Below are positions 20,175 to 33,800 of a stretch of DNA of 64,000 nucleotides, piece after piece (position 1 is the stretch's first letter; each line of letters opens with the position of its first letter). A program made the position numbers and the translations under genes. Source of the stretch: Bugulina stolonifera (taxonomy: Eukaryota; Bryozoa; Gymnolaemata; Cheilostomatida; Bugulidae); NCBI GenBank assembly GCA_935421135.1, contig OW285187.1:17794429-17858428 (forward strand), given 5' to 3'. The notes beneath the pieces were generated by a model. It ran no database searches and was not told where the DNA came from. It saw nothing but the letters and a program-made list of their open reading frames with translations.

Positions 20175-23100
20175 CTACCGTTGAGACTTTGCACTACCAT
20201 TAATCATCTCCTCGTTGTTATTGCCACACTTGCCCAACCTTTCACATACTCCTTTTAGACTTGCCCAAAACCCCCTGCAATTGTAAAAATGAAAAATGTG
20301 TTATATACACAATGTTGGTAGTAATTAAAACAAAACTATGAGACTTTAATATTGCTAATGTCATTAGCATTTACCTACCAGTTACACACATGTAGTGTGC
20401 AGGTGTGTCTCTGTACAGCAGGTACCATAATACCAGCACTTGGGTAGAACAGAGCATACAGGGTCATGGGACAGTGTATAGTGACTGTATCTGTATGTAC
20501 ATGTGCACTATATATATAATATGACTTGTGTAACTACATACTACAGTATATATACACACATACATGTACTGCACTCAAAATAATACCAACAAAATACTAT
20601 TTATAGGAGTTATCCACTCATTGTGCATTAGTAGCAAGGAGAATGTAACTCCTAACCAGATTCGCTGACACTGGATATTGGGCACATGTACATGTAACAT
20701 GAATGGTTAAATAAACTAGTCAGAGCTGCATATAATAGATGACACAGATAGTGGACAGGAGGCAGTATAGATAATGGACAGGAGGCAGTATAGATAATGG
20801 ACAGGAGGCAGTATAGATAATGGACAGGAGGCAGTATAGATAATGGACAGGAGGTAGTACAGATAGTGGACAGGAGAAAGTACAGATAGTGGGCAGGAGA
20901 AAGTACAGATAGTGGACAGGAGGCAGTACAGATAATGGACAGGAGAAAGTACAAATAGTGGACTGTGAGATAGCAGAGTGAGTGTACTGAGAGTATAGTG
21001 CTGAGAGAGAATTATCAGTAAAGGGACGGCAGTATAGAATGTAAACATAGAAGATACTTGTATATACACAGTAACAAGAGTAGACAACGACATCGACGCT
21101 GCATGTACATATTATACAAATGTATAAGTTATTAGAACACATAATATTTACAAAAAAACTGCAGACACAAAATAAAATAAAAATTAATAATATACTAAAA
21201 CAAAACCACTAAAACTAAACTATGCTACAGCAGTGTGTTGTGTGTAGAGCATAGATGGATGTATGCTACCCAGTAACTCATATTGATGTGCAAGGATATA
21301 TTCGGAACAACTATCTCATTGTATATCACAATAAAGAGTCTACCCCCTACCCTACATCCTAGACCACAGAAACAGCTTACTACATTGGAGATCAATGTGT
21401 TGACAGACAGCATACTAACACTACATACTACTTACAGCTGGTGAGTTCTAAGTGCTTTGACTCCAATTAAATGTTTGAACGGAAAACCCAAAAACCTCAA
21501 ATTATGTTATACATGTAACAATGTATATTATGTGTATGGTGGATTACCTAAGCACATACCTGTCCATTATAAGATATATGAGGGGTGATGATGTAACTGA
21601 TAAGTATGTAAGTAAAGTAATCGCCATGTCTGATACATCAAACTGCACAGGCCTAGTTGATGTCGTGTCAAACGTTGTGTACATTCTGTTACACCAATAA
21701 GGCAACCATAGAATCCTGTAAAATATTAGTTTCACTTGCAGTATATTATATAGTAAGTGTAGTGTAAGTGTAGTGTAAGTGTAGTGTAAGTGTAGTGTAA
21801 GTGTAGTGTAAGTGTAGTGTAAGTGTAGTGTAAGTGTAGTGTAAGTGTAGTGTAAGTGTAGTGTAAGTGTAGTGTAAGTGTAGTGTAAGTGTAGTGTAAG
21901 TGTAGTGTAAGTGTAGTGTAAGTGTAGTGTAAGTGTAGTGTAAGTGTAGTGTAAGTGTAGTGTAAGTGTAGTGTAAGTGTAGTGTAAGTGTAGTGTAAGT
22001 GTAGTGTAAGTGTAGTGTAAGTGTAGTGTAAGTGTAGTGTAAGTGTAGTGTAAGTGTAGTGTAAGTGTAGTGTAAGTGTAGTGTAAGTGTAGTGTAAGTG
22101 TAGTGTAAGTGTAGTGTAAGTGTAGTGTAAGTGTAGTGTAAGTGTAGTGTAAGTGTAGTGTAAGTGTAGTGTAAGTGTAGTGTAAGTGTAGTGTAAGTGT
22201 AGTGTAAGTGTAGTGTAAGTGTAGTGTAAGTGTAGTGTAAGTGTAGTGTAGTATAGAGATATATGGTATAGTAATGGTAGGTCTTATGGCCAGAAATGGG
22301 CTGTGGAGATATGGGACCTACTTTGTGCAGCAATTAACGCATTACTAGGTGATTAGATGACACAGAGATTCTGGTTCAAGTCCCAGCCAGGGTTATTTTC
22401 AGCTTTGGAACCTCTCACAATTAAATTTGCTTGCGATACAAATATTATAACAAGTATAACAATTGCAGTGCACAAGTATATCATGGTTGGTTCGTCAGTC
22501 GGTCATTCCATCACAAACACAAAAAACACATGAAAATTGAAATGTGATCAAGTTGAATGTAGTGAATTAGGTAGAAAGAAGTTTCATTAAAATAGTATTT
22601 TTGTAATGCTACATGTAGTGTCACATGTCTCAGGAAGCAGCCTAGGACTCAAATGTGTAACCGGCTGCTTCCACATTTGAGGCTTAGGTATCTGCCTTAG
22701 GAAATTCCTTCTATTTTATAAATGTGGTTGAAAAACTAGATTAGATCTTATCTAAGAAAATAAACTATAGCAGCAGCACAATAATATTCATCATGTTTTG
22801 GCAGCGCAATGTGCCAATGCCGCCATGTAATATAATATAGAGAGTTTTTTCAAAATATTGTCTTCTTTCATTACGAAGGAGGGAAGACAACTAATCAGAG
22901 TGGCAGTGACTTTTATGTATTTGTTTTGCTGTGCAATGGGTAAACACTTACCCAAACGTTGTAACCATGACGATCATCACAATGATAGTTCGTTTAGTCA
23001 TTACATTTGGAGCAGGACTTGCTTGTTGGGGATTTACTAGTAGTGTCCCAACCCTTTTACGCACCCACAGGCTACAACCATGTATATACATGTATGTGTC

Positions 23101-25693
23101 ATATAATGTATGTAACACTCCATAATCTCTTTCACGGTGTAGGCTAGTAAGTGACGATTTACGATTTTCCACTAACATTACAGTCATGGTGCTGGTTACA
23201 TTAAGATATAACAAACCCACATGTACATCTATAATTGGTAAATAAACCTCAAGTTCTATCACAGAATCAACATCGTTGTTTATTTAATGCTGCTGTAATT
23301 CAATTCAATTTCCTAGAGATAGCTATCAGTCACATGCATATTATTCGACTTGAACAAAATTATTGTTATACATAAAATGCCACTATTTCAAGCAATAATG
23401 TTGATAAATAATTAATTAAAAGCAAAGTGAAGGCACTATGTATGTAAATGCAAGAGAAACAATCCTTTACTAATACAACTTACCAATGGCTGATCCTTAT
23501 GTAGCAGTAACCCAAGACCAACTGTGGCACTACATATATCAATACAAACAGTATTGTAGTGTTAACTCTCTCATCTCTGCTCGTATGTGTACAAGCTCGA
23601 AAGAGGTTAAGTACTTCACAGGTTGAGTTAAAGGATGTTACCCCAGGAATAAGTGTCTTGTGTTTATTGTAGTAGTCTACATCAGGTACATACACGATCT
23701 CCTGTATTTGTAACCAATGCAGTGTACACTAATGAACACCCAAATGGTACAATGTTACTTGCTACAGCAGTATTATAGTAAATTAATTATTACCACAATA
23801 ATAAAATACTCGTAGTACACTATGGTAGGCCTACATGCACATACTGACTTCATGACCTATATTGTACGCAGTAGTCCTGGTGATAAAACGTACCTCTTCT
23901 ACAAACGCCAGTGGGGACTGATAGTTATAGTCTTCGTAGTGGTCAATGTCATTGAGTGAGAGCGAGAGCCTATTGTCAAACACATCCTTTATACTCACTG
24001 AGAGCCCGATAAGCCAGACAAGAACGATAGTGACGACAGCTGTCAGAGTGTTTCGTCTGCTCTTCAACTTGTAGTGAAATAGAGGGTGACACACAGCAAC
24101 ATATCTGTGAACAATATAAGAATGTATCATGCAGGACACAACACTAATGCACAGTTATTATTGTTCACTAAGAGAAGATGTATTATCATGGCTCGTTATA
24201 AAATATTTTCACATAGCCTTAGAGTCATCAGTTATGTCTTTGACTGTGGGGTTATTAGGTTAAGAGGCAGAGTAACACCATATCCTTGTATAAAGCTGGA
24301 TTGAGGAGAACAATTTTTAGCGAATCCGACAACAACTGTGAATTGCTGAAAGGTAATTGCTCTACTGTTTGCTGATAAAGTTGGGATAGTTTCTGTTCTA
24401 TGATGTGTTAGAAAGCACTAGCAGAGACCCTCCGCCTAATGGAATGCTCCTTTATGTTTTTAATCAGACAACAAAAATAAATTCTCCAGTTGTATCTTTA
24501 ATGAGGAACTGAATGCCTGTAAAACCCGCGCCTCTCCCCTGCAGAGCCCAAGAAAGTATGACCTGCGGGTATGGAGTACCTGTCCATGGACTACCGAGTG
24601 TACAGGAATAGCACCAGGGAGTACGTGTCTACAGCTTACTGGGAGCACATGAATAGCACCTGGGAGTACCTGTCTACTGCTATGATGTCCATGGTAAGCA
24701 AGCTGATGAATATTGTGGCAGTCTGGAGGTATGCACCTGCTTTACAAAATATCTGAGAGTGAGATTCCTGGAAGTTGTTGAGGTTACCGTCAACTGCCAC
24801 CAAGGCTATATGGAAAGGTACCCTGCTTATTACGGTGACTAGGTCTGCTATGCTAAGAGATATCATGTAGAGGTCAATGCTACAAATAAACACATTATCT
24901 ACAATGTGAGAGGTAAGATATCAATCATTGTAGAACAGACCATCATCATACATGTATATCTGGTGTGAAATATGGTTAGAAAACTTGATGATGAATTTTA
25001 TTTATTTTCTGAACAGGTTTACATGTTGTGGGCTATATGACATAATATATATACAGTATAGTATATTTATATAGTATGTAGTACAAATGTATGTTCTATA
25101 CATACTTGACTCTCTTGGGTTTGCCCTTTATGATCCATATAATGGCACTAAGATTGAAGAGTAGTCCAGTGAAGAGAATAAGAGTTAGGAAGAATAAAAA
25201 TGTTATTTTAATACCAGTAGATGCAGGTAAGGTTGAGAATGAGGTCACCTCTGCAAATGAAATACAATAATATTATTGCAAGTACAACATTTATTGGATG
25301 TTGTCACTTCACTTGCTTCTACTCTTTTTGCCCCAAATGGGATACTTCATAATATCACCAGCGATAAACTACATCACTGGTAATATGATATGAATTTTAT
25401 ATTACATGCATATTGTAGATGCATTGTATACGGGCCTATATTCATGCATGGCATGTATTTGTGCACCTACCACTACATACATTGTACATACATGTATATA
25501 TTCTTACAACAACATATTATATAATACATTGTACATTTATACATTGTATAAAATAAAATACAACATATTGTGTTCTACCTGAATCTACCCAGAACCTACC
25601 ACCTTGGAGCAACAATGTAGAATTATATGTAATTCTCTCTACAACACCTACACAACTAGTATCTTTGAGTGGAGCCAGGAAAATCAAACTAAA
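20175..25693 (-). CDS. Class A (rhodopsin-like) GPCR, N-terminal exon missing
   Basis: Eight exons in consistent phase: 25693-25579 (extracellular), 25250-25106 (TM1, LLFNLSAIIWII), 24879-24670 (TM2 LSIADLV; TM3 with FCKAG), 24104-23894 (DRYVAVCHP and TM4), 23701-23484 (long ECL2 and TM5, YVVPQLVLGYCY), 23071-22952 (ICL3 and start of TM6), 21715-21560 (WLPYW; TM7 ending TSSPLIY) and 20274-20175 (helix 8, GFWASLKGVC, stop). At least 424 aa. D2.50, C3.25, DRY, W4.50, P5.50 and the W-L-P of TM6 are present; NPxxY of TM7 is changed to SPLIY. ECL2 is unusually long (~90 residues) and carries a cysteine able to pair with C3.25. Overall look: peptide-receptor-like; the ligand cannot be named. The initiator exon was not found; an open stretch at 25,790-25,935 minus (CRFSVEWRLDLIQQ) may be an upstream extracellular exon, but its phase fits only with an alternative acceptor. 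Confidence 0.85.
20741..20963. repeat. 23-bp tandem repeat, ~10 copies
   Basis: Units read GGACAGGAGGCAGTATAG followed by ATAAT, later varying to GGAGAAAGTACAGATAGT. Located in the last intron of the GPCR gene. The open frames across it on the minus strand are repeat translations. Confidence 0.9.
21753..22250. repeat. 11-bp tandem repeat, ~45 nearly identical copies
   Basis: Unit GTAAGTGTAGT repeated with almost no sequence variation over ~500 bp. It lies in the GPCR intron between the exons ending TM6 and TM7 and starts ~37 bp from the acceptor at 21,716. The homogeneity suggests recent expansion. A 195-residue open frame across it is only the repeat translated. Confidence 0.97.
22335..22430 (+). 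mobile_element. Possible tRNA-derived SINE fragment
   Basis: GGTTCAAGTCCC at ~22,373 matches a Pol III B-box, with an A-box-like stretch ~45 bp upstream. CAGCTTTGGAACC downstream recurs near 8,397 in the CCDC102 gene, which suggests a dispersed repeat. Weak evidence. Confidence 0.3.
22633..22681. other. Two interlocked perfect inverted repeats
   Basis: GAAGCAGCC (22,634) pairs with GGCTGCTTC (22,663); CTCAAATGTG (22,648) pairs with CACATTTGAG (22,672). The order is A-B-A'-B', so the two stems exclude one another or are knotted. Located in the GPCR intron. Function unknown. Confidence 0.6.
24573..24690. repeat. ~45-bp duplication of the GPCR exon 3 splice-donor region
   Basis: On the minus strand the exon/donor junction GTAGACAG-GTACTCC at 24,663-24,678 is followed ~45 bp later by a diverged copy (GTAGACACGTACTCC) and, 90 bp away, by an intact GACAGGTACTCC at 24,573-24,584. 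The flanking GGTGCTATTC is also repeated. The donor region has been tandemly copied into the intron. Confidence 0.75.
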
Positions 25694-27881
25694 CTGCAAT
25701 AAAACCTTCCACTGCCTACGCTAGTTCCACTACCCTAGCAGACCGCTACAACACTACTAAATGCTGCCCAATGCAAGAAGCAGTGGACAGATACAATTGT
25801 ATTACATCTGTCCACCCATACCCTGCAGAGTTGTATACATACTAGATTTATTAAATCCTTGCTGTATCAGGTCTAGTCGCCATTCCACAGAGAATCTGCA
25901 CTCAGGTAGAAGAGAAGAGTCCTGTGCAGTTGTAAGGTTGAGGGACATGATTGGTAGATGCTAGAGGTCTATTATACATGTAGTGATGGGTAGTCACTGG
26001 TGTACATGTATGGCTGACTATGAGAGGTAAAAGTATTACAACGGTAATATTGAAGTAGTATGCACATTGCAGGTGTTGAAACACATTACCTACCAATAAA
26101 TATTATTGTCTATATAGCAGCACTTGGTAACACAGTATTTACAGTGTGGTGATAAGATGCATATCAATGCAATATGGCAAACATTAAATGACGTAAATCC
26201 ACTCCTATCTTGCAATAAATTACTACACTTTGTACTTTTCTTCGGTAAGCAGGTGTACTGAGCATGCTGCCAGGGGGCTGCTGCCAGGAGTGGAGCAGAA
26301 GAAATTGAGAGTGTAAAAAAAGTTAATTGGATGCTCAAGGGATGATAGAATATATTTCCTGGAGACACGCATACAGGAACACAATGTATACAGTATCACA
26401 TAGTATACAGTAACACAAAGCCACGTACACTATGTCATATCCTGTGTACACACACATGATACAGTAAGAAGACCACCAATAACATCACTGATGGATAAAA
26501 TGATATGGATGAAGGGAATAAATGGTTAATATCGTTATCATTAATCAGTCCTGTAGCATTGTATGAAATGTAGAATTTCTGCAGTTTGATTACACAATAC
26601 TTTTGAGACACTAACTATGTAAAAATTTCTCATAGTTGTTGTTGTTTGCTCTTTTTTAATAACACAATAATGCAGAAGGATGCAGGCTGTAATAGATTTA
26701 CTTGTTCTACAGCTCACTAACAACCCGTCTATGGCTCAAGCTTTTATCTCTAAAAACGTCGACAGCAAAACCTCCTCACATGCGTTACCATTACATTTTC
26801 GACATCAATTACCCAAGTTTATTCACAATATTACTTTTGCGTTATTGTTTATTAAAGTACCCAGTTATATAATGGCTATGTCCATGTTTTCAAGTTTTTA
26901 GAACAATATTTCAACAATGATCTATGCCAATGTTTACATTCATTTACAATATTCATAATTATATTAAATCATAATCATACATTGTATTTATCATACTGTA
27001 GTTATAACCATTAACCAATAACTTCTCTGCAAGTGGAGATTGTTTAGTATCTAGCAAATACACATACTTAGTCTTTCAAGTAAGTGGGCCAAGTAACTCT
27101 TACAGATAAACGGATTAGGTGAAAAAATAGTCCGTTTAGAATGATAATAAATGTACAGGTGTGTCGGTACACAGAAGAGATTTACCATTACATATGATGC
27201 TGAGGAGTTGATTACACCTACATGTACATGTACAATGTATTTCTATTCATAATAGCCACATTTTTTGCGCTGTAAGCAGGTTATCCCAAGTGCTACTTCC
27301 ATCCTCTCCACTTTGGGTCATGTTCTCTAAGGGAGTAGAACTAGAGCATGACCAAGTTACCCATGTGGTAGAAGATGGAGAAGCATGTTATAGTTTTATT
27401 GCATATCATTAAGGTGTATTTACACTGTGGGTAGTATGCATGGGCATGTTCAGCCGAGTCCTCTACATCTACGTGTGCAGGGCCAAAGATCTTGTCATTC
27501 ACTTGACCCCAACTGGTTGAAAATTCTGGTTTACTTTCCCTTCCTCAAACACACAAAATAAATGCTGGTTACTGATTGGACAATAACACATTTTCTCACA
27601 GAAACTCAACACTGTCAGGTTGGGGCAAATTCTACGACTTCCACAAGTCACAATTTCACATGCTCTAATACCAAAGAAAACTTGAGCTTGCTATAAGTCT
27701 GCAATACATATACAAAAAAGATGGACCTATTGCAGTAGATTATGCATAGTATAAACAAACGTACATGGATATGATGGTATATGTATAGTATATTGTATGA
27801 CCAATATTAACATAGTAATACAAAAATATGAGCTGTATCTTATATGTTAAGTATGAAAGGGTGTATAATAAATACTGTATA
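25694..27881. other. Region between the GPCR exons and EXOC6
   Basis: May hold the missing first exon(s) of the GPCR gene and its promoter, plus the EXOC6 3' untranslated region (minus-strand AATAAA at 27,395-27,400, ~480 bp past the stop). Nothing else was recognised; open frames are short and low in complexity. Confidence 0.4.
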
Positions 27882-30800
27882 TTATGGTTGTAGAGCTTTA
27901 ATACGCTTCATTACAGTCTCTAGCAGCTGCTGTTTGTCCTTGTCTGGCTTCTTTGACCTTGAAAATGAGTCAAGGAAATTGTTGAGTCTTCTATTGCCTG
28001 CCTTCATCCTGTAAAATATGGTGATTCTTAGGACAGCTTGTTCACATAATATTTAATACATCATCGACTGTAAGTTCTTATGTTATACATAAAGACTTAC
28101 ATACATGTAGAGACATACATATATATCACATTATGTATACAAATACTGTATTTTATAGACATTGAAAGCGTACTTATCAAGAAGAGTAAGTAGTGTCTGT
28201 GGCTGTACTCTAGCATATTTGTTCCTTTCAGTCCCATAGTCAGCAATATATGATGACCAGTCACCGTATATGACCAGGTCCAGCAGCTGCCTCATCTCCA
28301 CAAATGCCAACAGCAGCGTACCATCATTCATACCTGGCACTGGCTCAGAACTGGCAAACACTAAAAAAATTGTATTAATATACTGTATATGTACATGCAG
28401 TAGGGATTGTAGGCTGAAGTATTATCTAGACAGAGTCTATACATACACTAGGCACTTTAGCAGCAAAAATCTCCATATCACATCCAAAAGAGGCTCAATC
28501 CCCAGCAACATTTATTGGTCATACAGAATTTGTCTATTTCCTACATTCTTTGGGAACAATGCTTCCAGTAAGAATTTCAAACAAGTAATCAGGAATCCTA
28601 AAGGCACCACAGAAATTGGTTAATGGTTTTCGTTGCTATTTTTGAAAGCAGTAACAGGCCGCTTATGATACAGGACTCTTTTGGCGATTAAAGAATATCT
28701 AACCAAACATCCCAGATCAGAATAATTTTTTATAGTAAATCCCCAAATTATCGATTTCCCCTTGATGTTCATATAAATACTCGAACTCCAAAGTGCACAT
28801 ATGGCACCTGCTGACACTAGACTAACTAGAGTCAAACTATCATTAGATATGGTAACTACAAGACTGAATACGCAGTGTATGTGGCATAAGTCACATAGGG
28901 ACAGCTGCTCAAGAGTAATAGTAATTGCATACATGCACTTTTCATACACCACCCTAGACTGATGTTTACAAGGGTAATTGACCAATGGGAGAAGAGAAAG
29001 GAGTTGGGTATTAGAGGAGTGGGGAGTAAGGTGTACTGTTGGGTGAAGCAAGGTTTATGCACCATTTTATTTTGGCTAACAAATTTTTTGAATGACATCT
29101 ATTTATAGTGGATAAAATAATCAAACAATGAAAACAACATAACATATTGTGGCATGTCAATACAATAAATTTGCTAGCTAATGCAACAAAATATTTTTGA
29201 GTGGGAAATAAGATGGCCATCCTTTCACTAGTGGGTATATAATGAGCATGTAAGTATATATACATGTAAATGTATATATGTATAAGGACGAAATAGTTTT
29301 ACCCTGATATAATTTGAAAGTAAGTGAAAAAAAGCTTAATCTCCCCTTTCTCTGTACCCTTCACTCCACCCAGTCTAGGTATCACATATTTATAACTACA
29401 GCATTCATATCATGAAAAGTTTTATCTTTTTGGCTGCAATGTACTATCCCTTCGAAGTCTTCAAATTAATGACTGTTTGTGAAATGCAATAAAGAGAGGG
29501 AGATATTTTTTGTCTCAAAAGGAGTCAATCGGCTGACTAGCAGCCTACTAAGGCTAACCTAGACTTGGGTCCAATGCTCCTCACTATCACTACTTGACCA
29601 GATGATCCTGAGGTTAACCTAATTTTTTAGAAAGTAAAATTTAGTAATCACATTCTACAGCAATAAATACATGTAAGTACCCCGTTCCTTCCATCTACAG
29701 TACTTACTCTCACACTGAACTAGGTCAAGGTTGATTTGTTGAAGTGAGCCAATAGAAATTTGTTTAACATCTTCATCCAGCATCATTGATTTGAGGGTAT
29801 CGGCTATATGTTTGCATACAGACATACAGGCAGTCTGTGCCAACTTATACTGCAAAACAGAGAATGTGTCAATGATTCCTGCTGAATAGCAAAGGAAAGT
29901 ACAATACATGTATATATATACATGTATATACATGTATATACATGTAGATGCAAAACACTCATAATTGCGGTTCATTATTAGACAGTAGTGGTCTCACATA
30001 TTACGAAGTTCATCACAGCGACATAGTTCACTTGGATATTAAAAACAATACTTACTGGTAAATGGGAGAAACTTTGAAACGTAGAACGTAGAAAAGCTAT
30101 CAAATCTGTAACATATTCACTCGCCATGCCAGTGGACTCTGGCCGGGTCCACTCGTACTCAGCTACAAAAAATAATACCAACAATAGTATTACTCTCCAC
30201 AGTATGTACTGTATTCTAATGTTGTAAAGTGTGTGTTAGAGGGCTACACATGTAACGCTTGGATTAAATAAAGTAATACCACTGTGATGCATACACACAC
30301 ACAACGTAAAATGTACAGTAGTTCCTGGTTAACTAGAATACCGGTATAAGCTATCAGATTATTACTTTTCTAGATTTAACTTTATTCATCTATTGACTGA
30401 CAAGTTGAGACTGGGATTCACTGAATTGGGAGCAGTTCTGTGGCTAGTTTAGCTGCTAATTTCTCTACTGGTAATGTCCAATGATATTACAGTACTGAAG
30501 ATGTACCTATGTTTCAATGCTATACACAACCCCATATTGATACTCTACAGTCACCCATCCAGAAGAGAGCAACAACATTATTACCGACTATGGACATTCA
30601 AGTCTCGTCTGTACCTATAATAATTATTATGGATGGATATCCATTATATAGCTGGCACAGTGTACATGATGTGACTGTGTACAGTGTCAGTATATGCAGA
30701 TATACACGTACACCTATGTAAATGTATGTACATGTATATAGTTATACATGTCTGTATATACCTATACATAATATGCATATTAGAGCTACACGTACATGTA

Positions 30801-33800
30801 TATAATTACACATACCAATTTCAAAAAAGTCGTCCACCTTCACATTAATTTGACTATATATCCTTTCCTCTGCGTTATTCCTTGCATCTTTAAACATAGC
30901 TGTCCCACGAAGTCGTGACGCATGCACACTGTCCTTCTCAGCCCTGCATGAGTGTCCATGTAAACAGTTTTATATAGGATATGATGTCACTGATCTAGCT
31001 CTATGCAGGAAATTATGTCACTTATACCGCTGACATAGCTCTATGCAAAATATGATGTCACTTACCCAGTAGTGTTGGATATAAACTCTTCTAAATAGTC
31101 ACATGACTTTTCCAGGTAGTTCATATTGACAGCTATTTGTATGAGTTGAAGGAGGGAAAGGTTGGGTTGCTGAAGTAATACAGAGACTGACCCACTAAGA
31201 GTTCGAGTGAGCAAAACATTAGTAGACCGTCTTATCATGTCATCTATCTCAGTGTGGCTCAAGTGTAGACCTGTCCATAAATGTACATATATAAATATTA
31301 TACACCACGTATATACTATACATGTATTATAGAACGCTACGTATAACCAATGTGTATCACATATACATGTACATGTATATCAAAAATTGGTTACAGCTAA
31401 GCCATTCCCTTACCTTCACAAAACTTGAGACAAGCATATATATATTGTCTGCACTGTCCATACACCTTGGGCACCATCTGTGAGAAGGGAAACCTCTTGG
31501 GGAACTTAGCCTGCACATCACAGAATATAACTATGGGAATACATTGTAAATGCGTTTACATTTTAGTACATCATGTGGTTGGTAAAAGTATGTGTGAGTT
31601 AGTGAGTGAGCCATTCCACGTACCTTCTCCAGCTGCTCGTTAATGTAGGGGAATTTAGAGACAATGTAGTAGTACTCTTCCTCGTCTCTTACCAAGATGG
31701 CTGTGTAGTCGTCCTCCTCAAATATTTCTTGAAAGACGTGAACCCACTTCTGCATGAGGATCTCAGTGTACTGGTCTCTCACCTCCAGCAGCAAATCGTA
31801 GAGCTGACTCACTACGAAGCCGTAACCCTGCAGAGAGGCACGATAGTGTAAGTGTGATGATATTCACTCTAACCGATAGTATTACCGATGACTACCTAAA
31901 AAGTGGTAATTGCAATCAATCTGGAAATAGGACAAAGAATAACACTGTGAATGTACCTTCATAGTGTGGCAGAACAGTACTATAGTATTCTTAATACTGA
32001 GATTGAGTGTTGCATCCGTACAATAAGCAGAGTAGGTACGCAGCTGACTGACTATCTTCTGAACAGCTAACTCCCACAATTCATCTATGTAGTTCCTCGT
32101 GACCAGACCAGACGTTGTGTTTAGTATGTGCTCTTCGCATACAAAGAATCTGCAAAAGTGATACACATGTCTACGTAAATATACATTGTGCATGACTGTG
32201 TTTTATATGGATGTAGTATAACCGAGAGGCCAGCACAAATGCACATACTTGCTAAGTGAGAAGGAAAGAGCTGATAACCATCATGTACTTATACATGTAT
32301 AACTAACCATTAAATGTATAAACACACTACATGAACATGTCTATGCTCTCTTTTACCCAATTATGTTGTGGAAGTAAGTCTTATATCCATCTAAACTCTC
32401 GCCCATGTTAGCAGGTGGATCGAGCACCAACCGGCACTGATGGCGCCTCTGTTTCCTGTAGTACGACTCAAATTCATCTCTGGCACCCTGCCAATGTAAA
32501 CATATACCAGCTGTATATCAATAGCTGAAATATGTACTGCTTGTACAGATATAATGAACAATACACAACAAACTATTACCTTTCGTATGGCTACAGCATT
32601 AACTAGCTTACCAACACAGAGTTTATGTGAAGACATCTGTATACTGCTGAGAAGTCTACCAGATCTTGTGGACTACTGGCCTACAACCAACATAATTATA
32701 ATTTGGGATATAGGCCTATAATACAGTAGTGTAACTTTGTTAGTAGCATTAATACACTTGGTATTATAAGCATATTGTAATAACACAGTAAAAAATACAG
32801 TATTAATAATATATTGACAATCCATGTGTAATACAGTTATGGCAGTACTGCATTTTAATACAGCAGTAACACAGTGATAATGAATTGGTAATGCAGTAGT
32901 GATGCAGTGATAATGAATTGGTAATGCAGTAGTGATGCAGTGATATCAGAGTAGTATTTAGTGGTAATAAAGTACATGTAATAATACAGTGTTAACAAAT
33001 ATGCAATACAGTAGTTAGACATTTGTAAGACAAGTGTAATACATTTGCGATACATTGGTAATACAGAAGCAGTGTGGTCGCAATGGAATAGTAATTACAG
33101 CGATAGAGTGGTAATACAATAATGTTGTAATTAAGTAGCAATAAGGTAGTAAAGCAATCGTATGGTAATACAGTGACCATACCATAGTAGTACATTGGTA
33201 TTACAACAGTACTACAGTAGCAATACAATGGTAATATAGTAGTAACACAGTAGTGATACTGTGATAATATAGTAGTAATACAGTGGTAGTATGGTTATGA
33301 TAAAGAAAATACCTCCTCATCATCTTGGTTGTCCTCAGGACTAGCAAAGGGATTCACAGGGTTAGTAAGCTGTTTCTTGGAAACCTTACGGGCTAAGTTC
33401 TCATCCATTTTAGACCGTACAGCCATCTGGGTAAAAAGAATGTACTAGTAGAGTATGTATATAGAAATATGCACCACATAGTTATTTATATATATAGCAT
33501 GTAGCATGTATATAAATGTATATATAATGTTGTGTATCAATTAATAGAGGTATGTATAGTATGTATATATAGAGGTTATGTATAATATACATGTACATAT
33601 TGTCAATGTCAACCACCTAATTTTACGTTCAATGTTGAACATTAGGTGGTTGACATTGTTGATATTTGCATGTTCAATCAACGGTAAACAAGCTAACTGA
33701 GCAAATAAGTCAGCATTAAAATATACTAGATTTAATACATAACTATATATACTAGATTTAATTGAAACATGAACAAAGTGGTCCACCTCAAGCATGAGAA

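Noticed and set aside
21746..22333. 195-residue minus-strand open frame made of TLHLHYT repeats
   Set aside because: It is the translation of the 11-bp minisatellite. A period not divisible by three without stops in one frame explains its length.
22633..22681. True H-type RNA pseudoknot
   Set aside because: The two stems abut with no loop left to cross the 9-bp first stem, so both cannot form together as a classical H-type knot.
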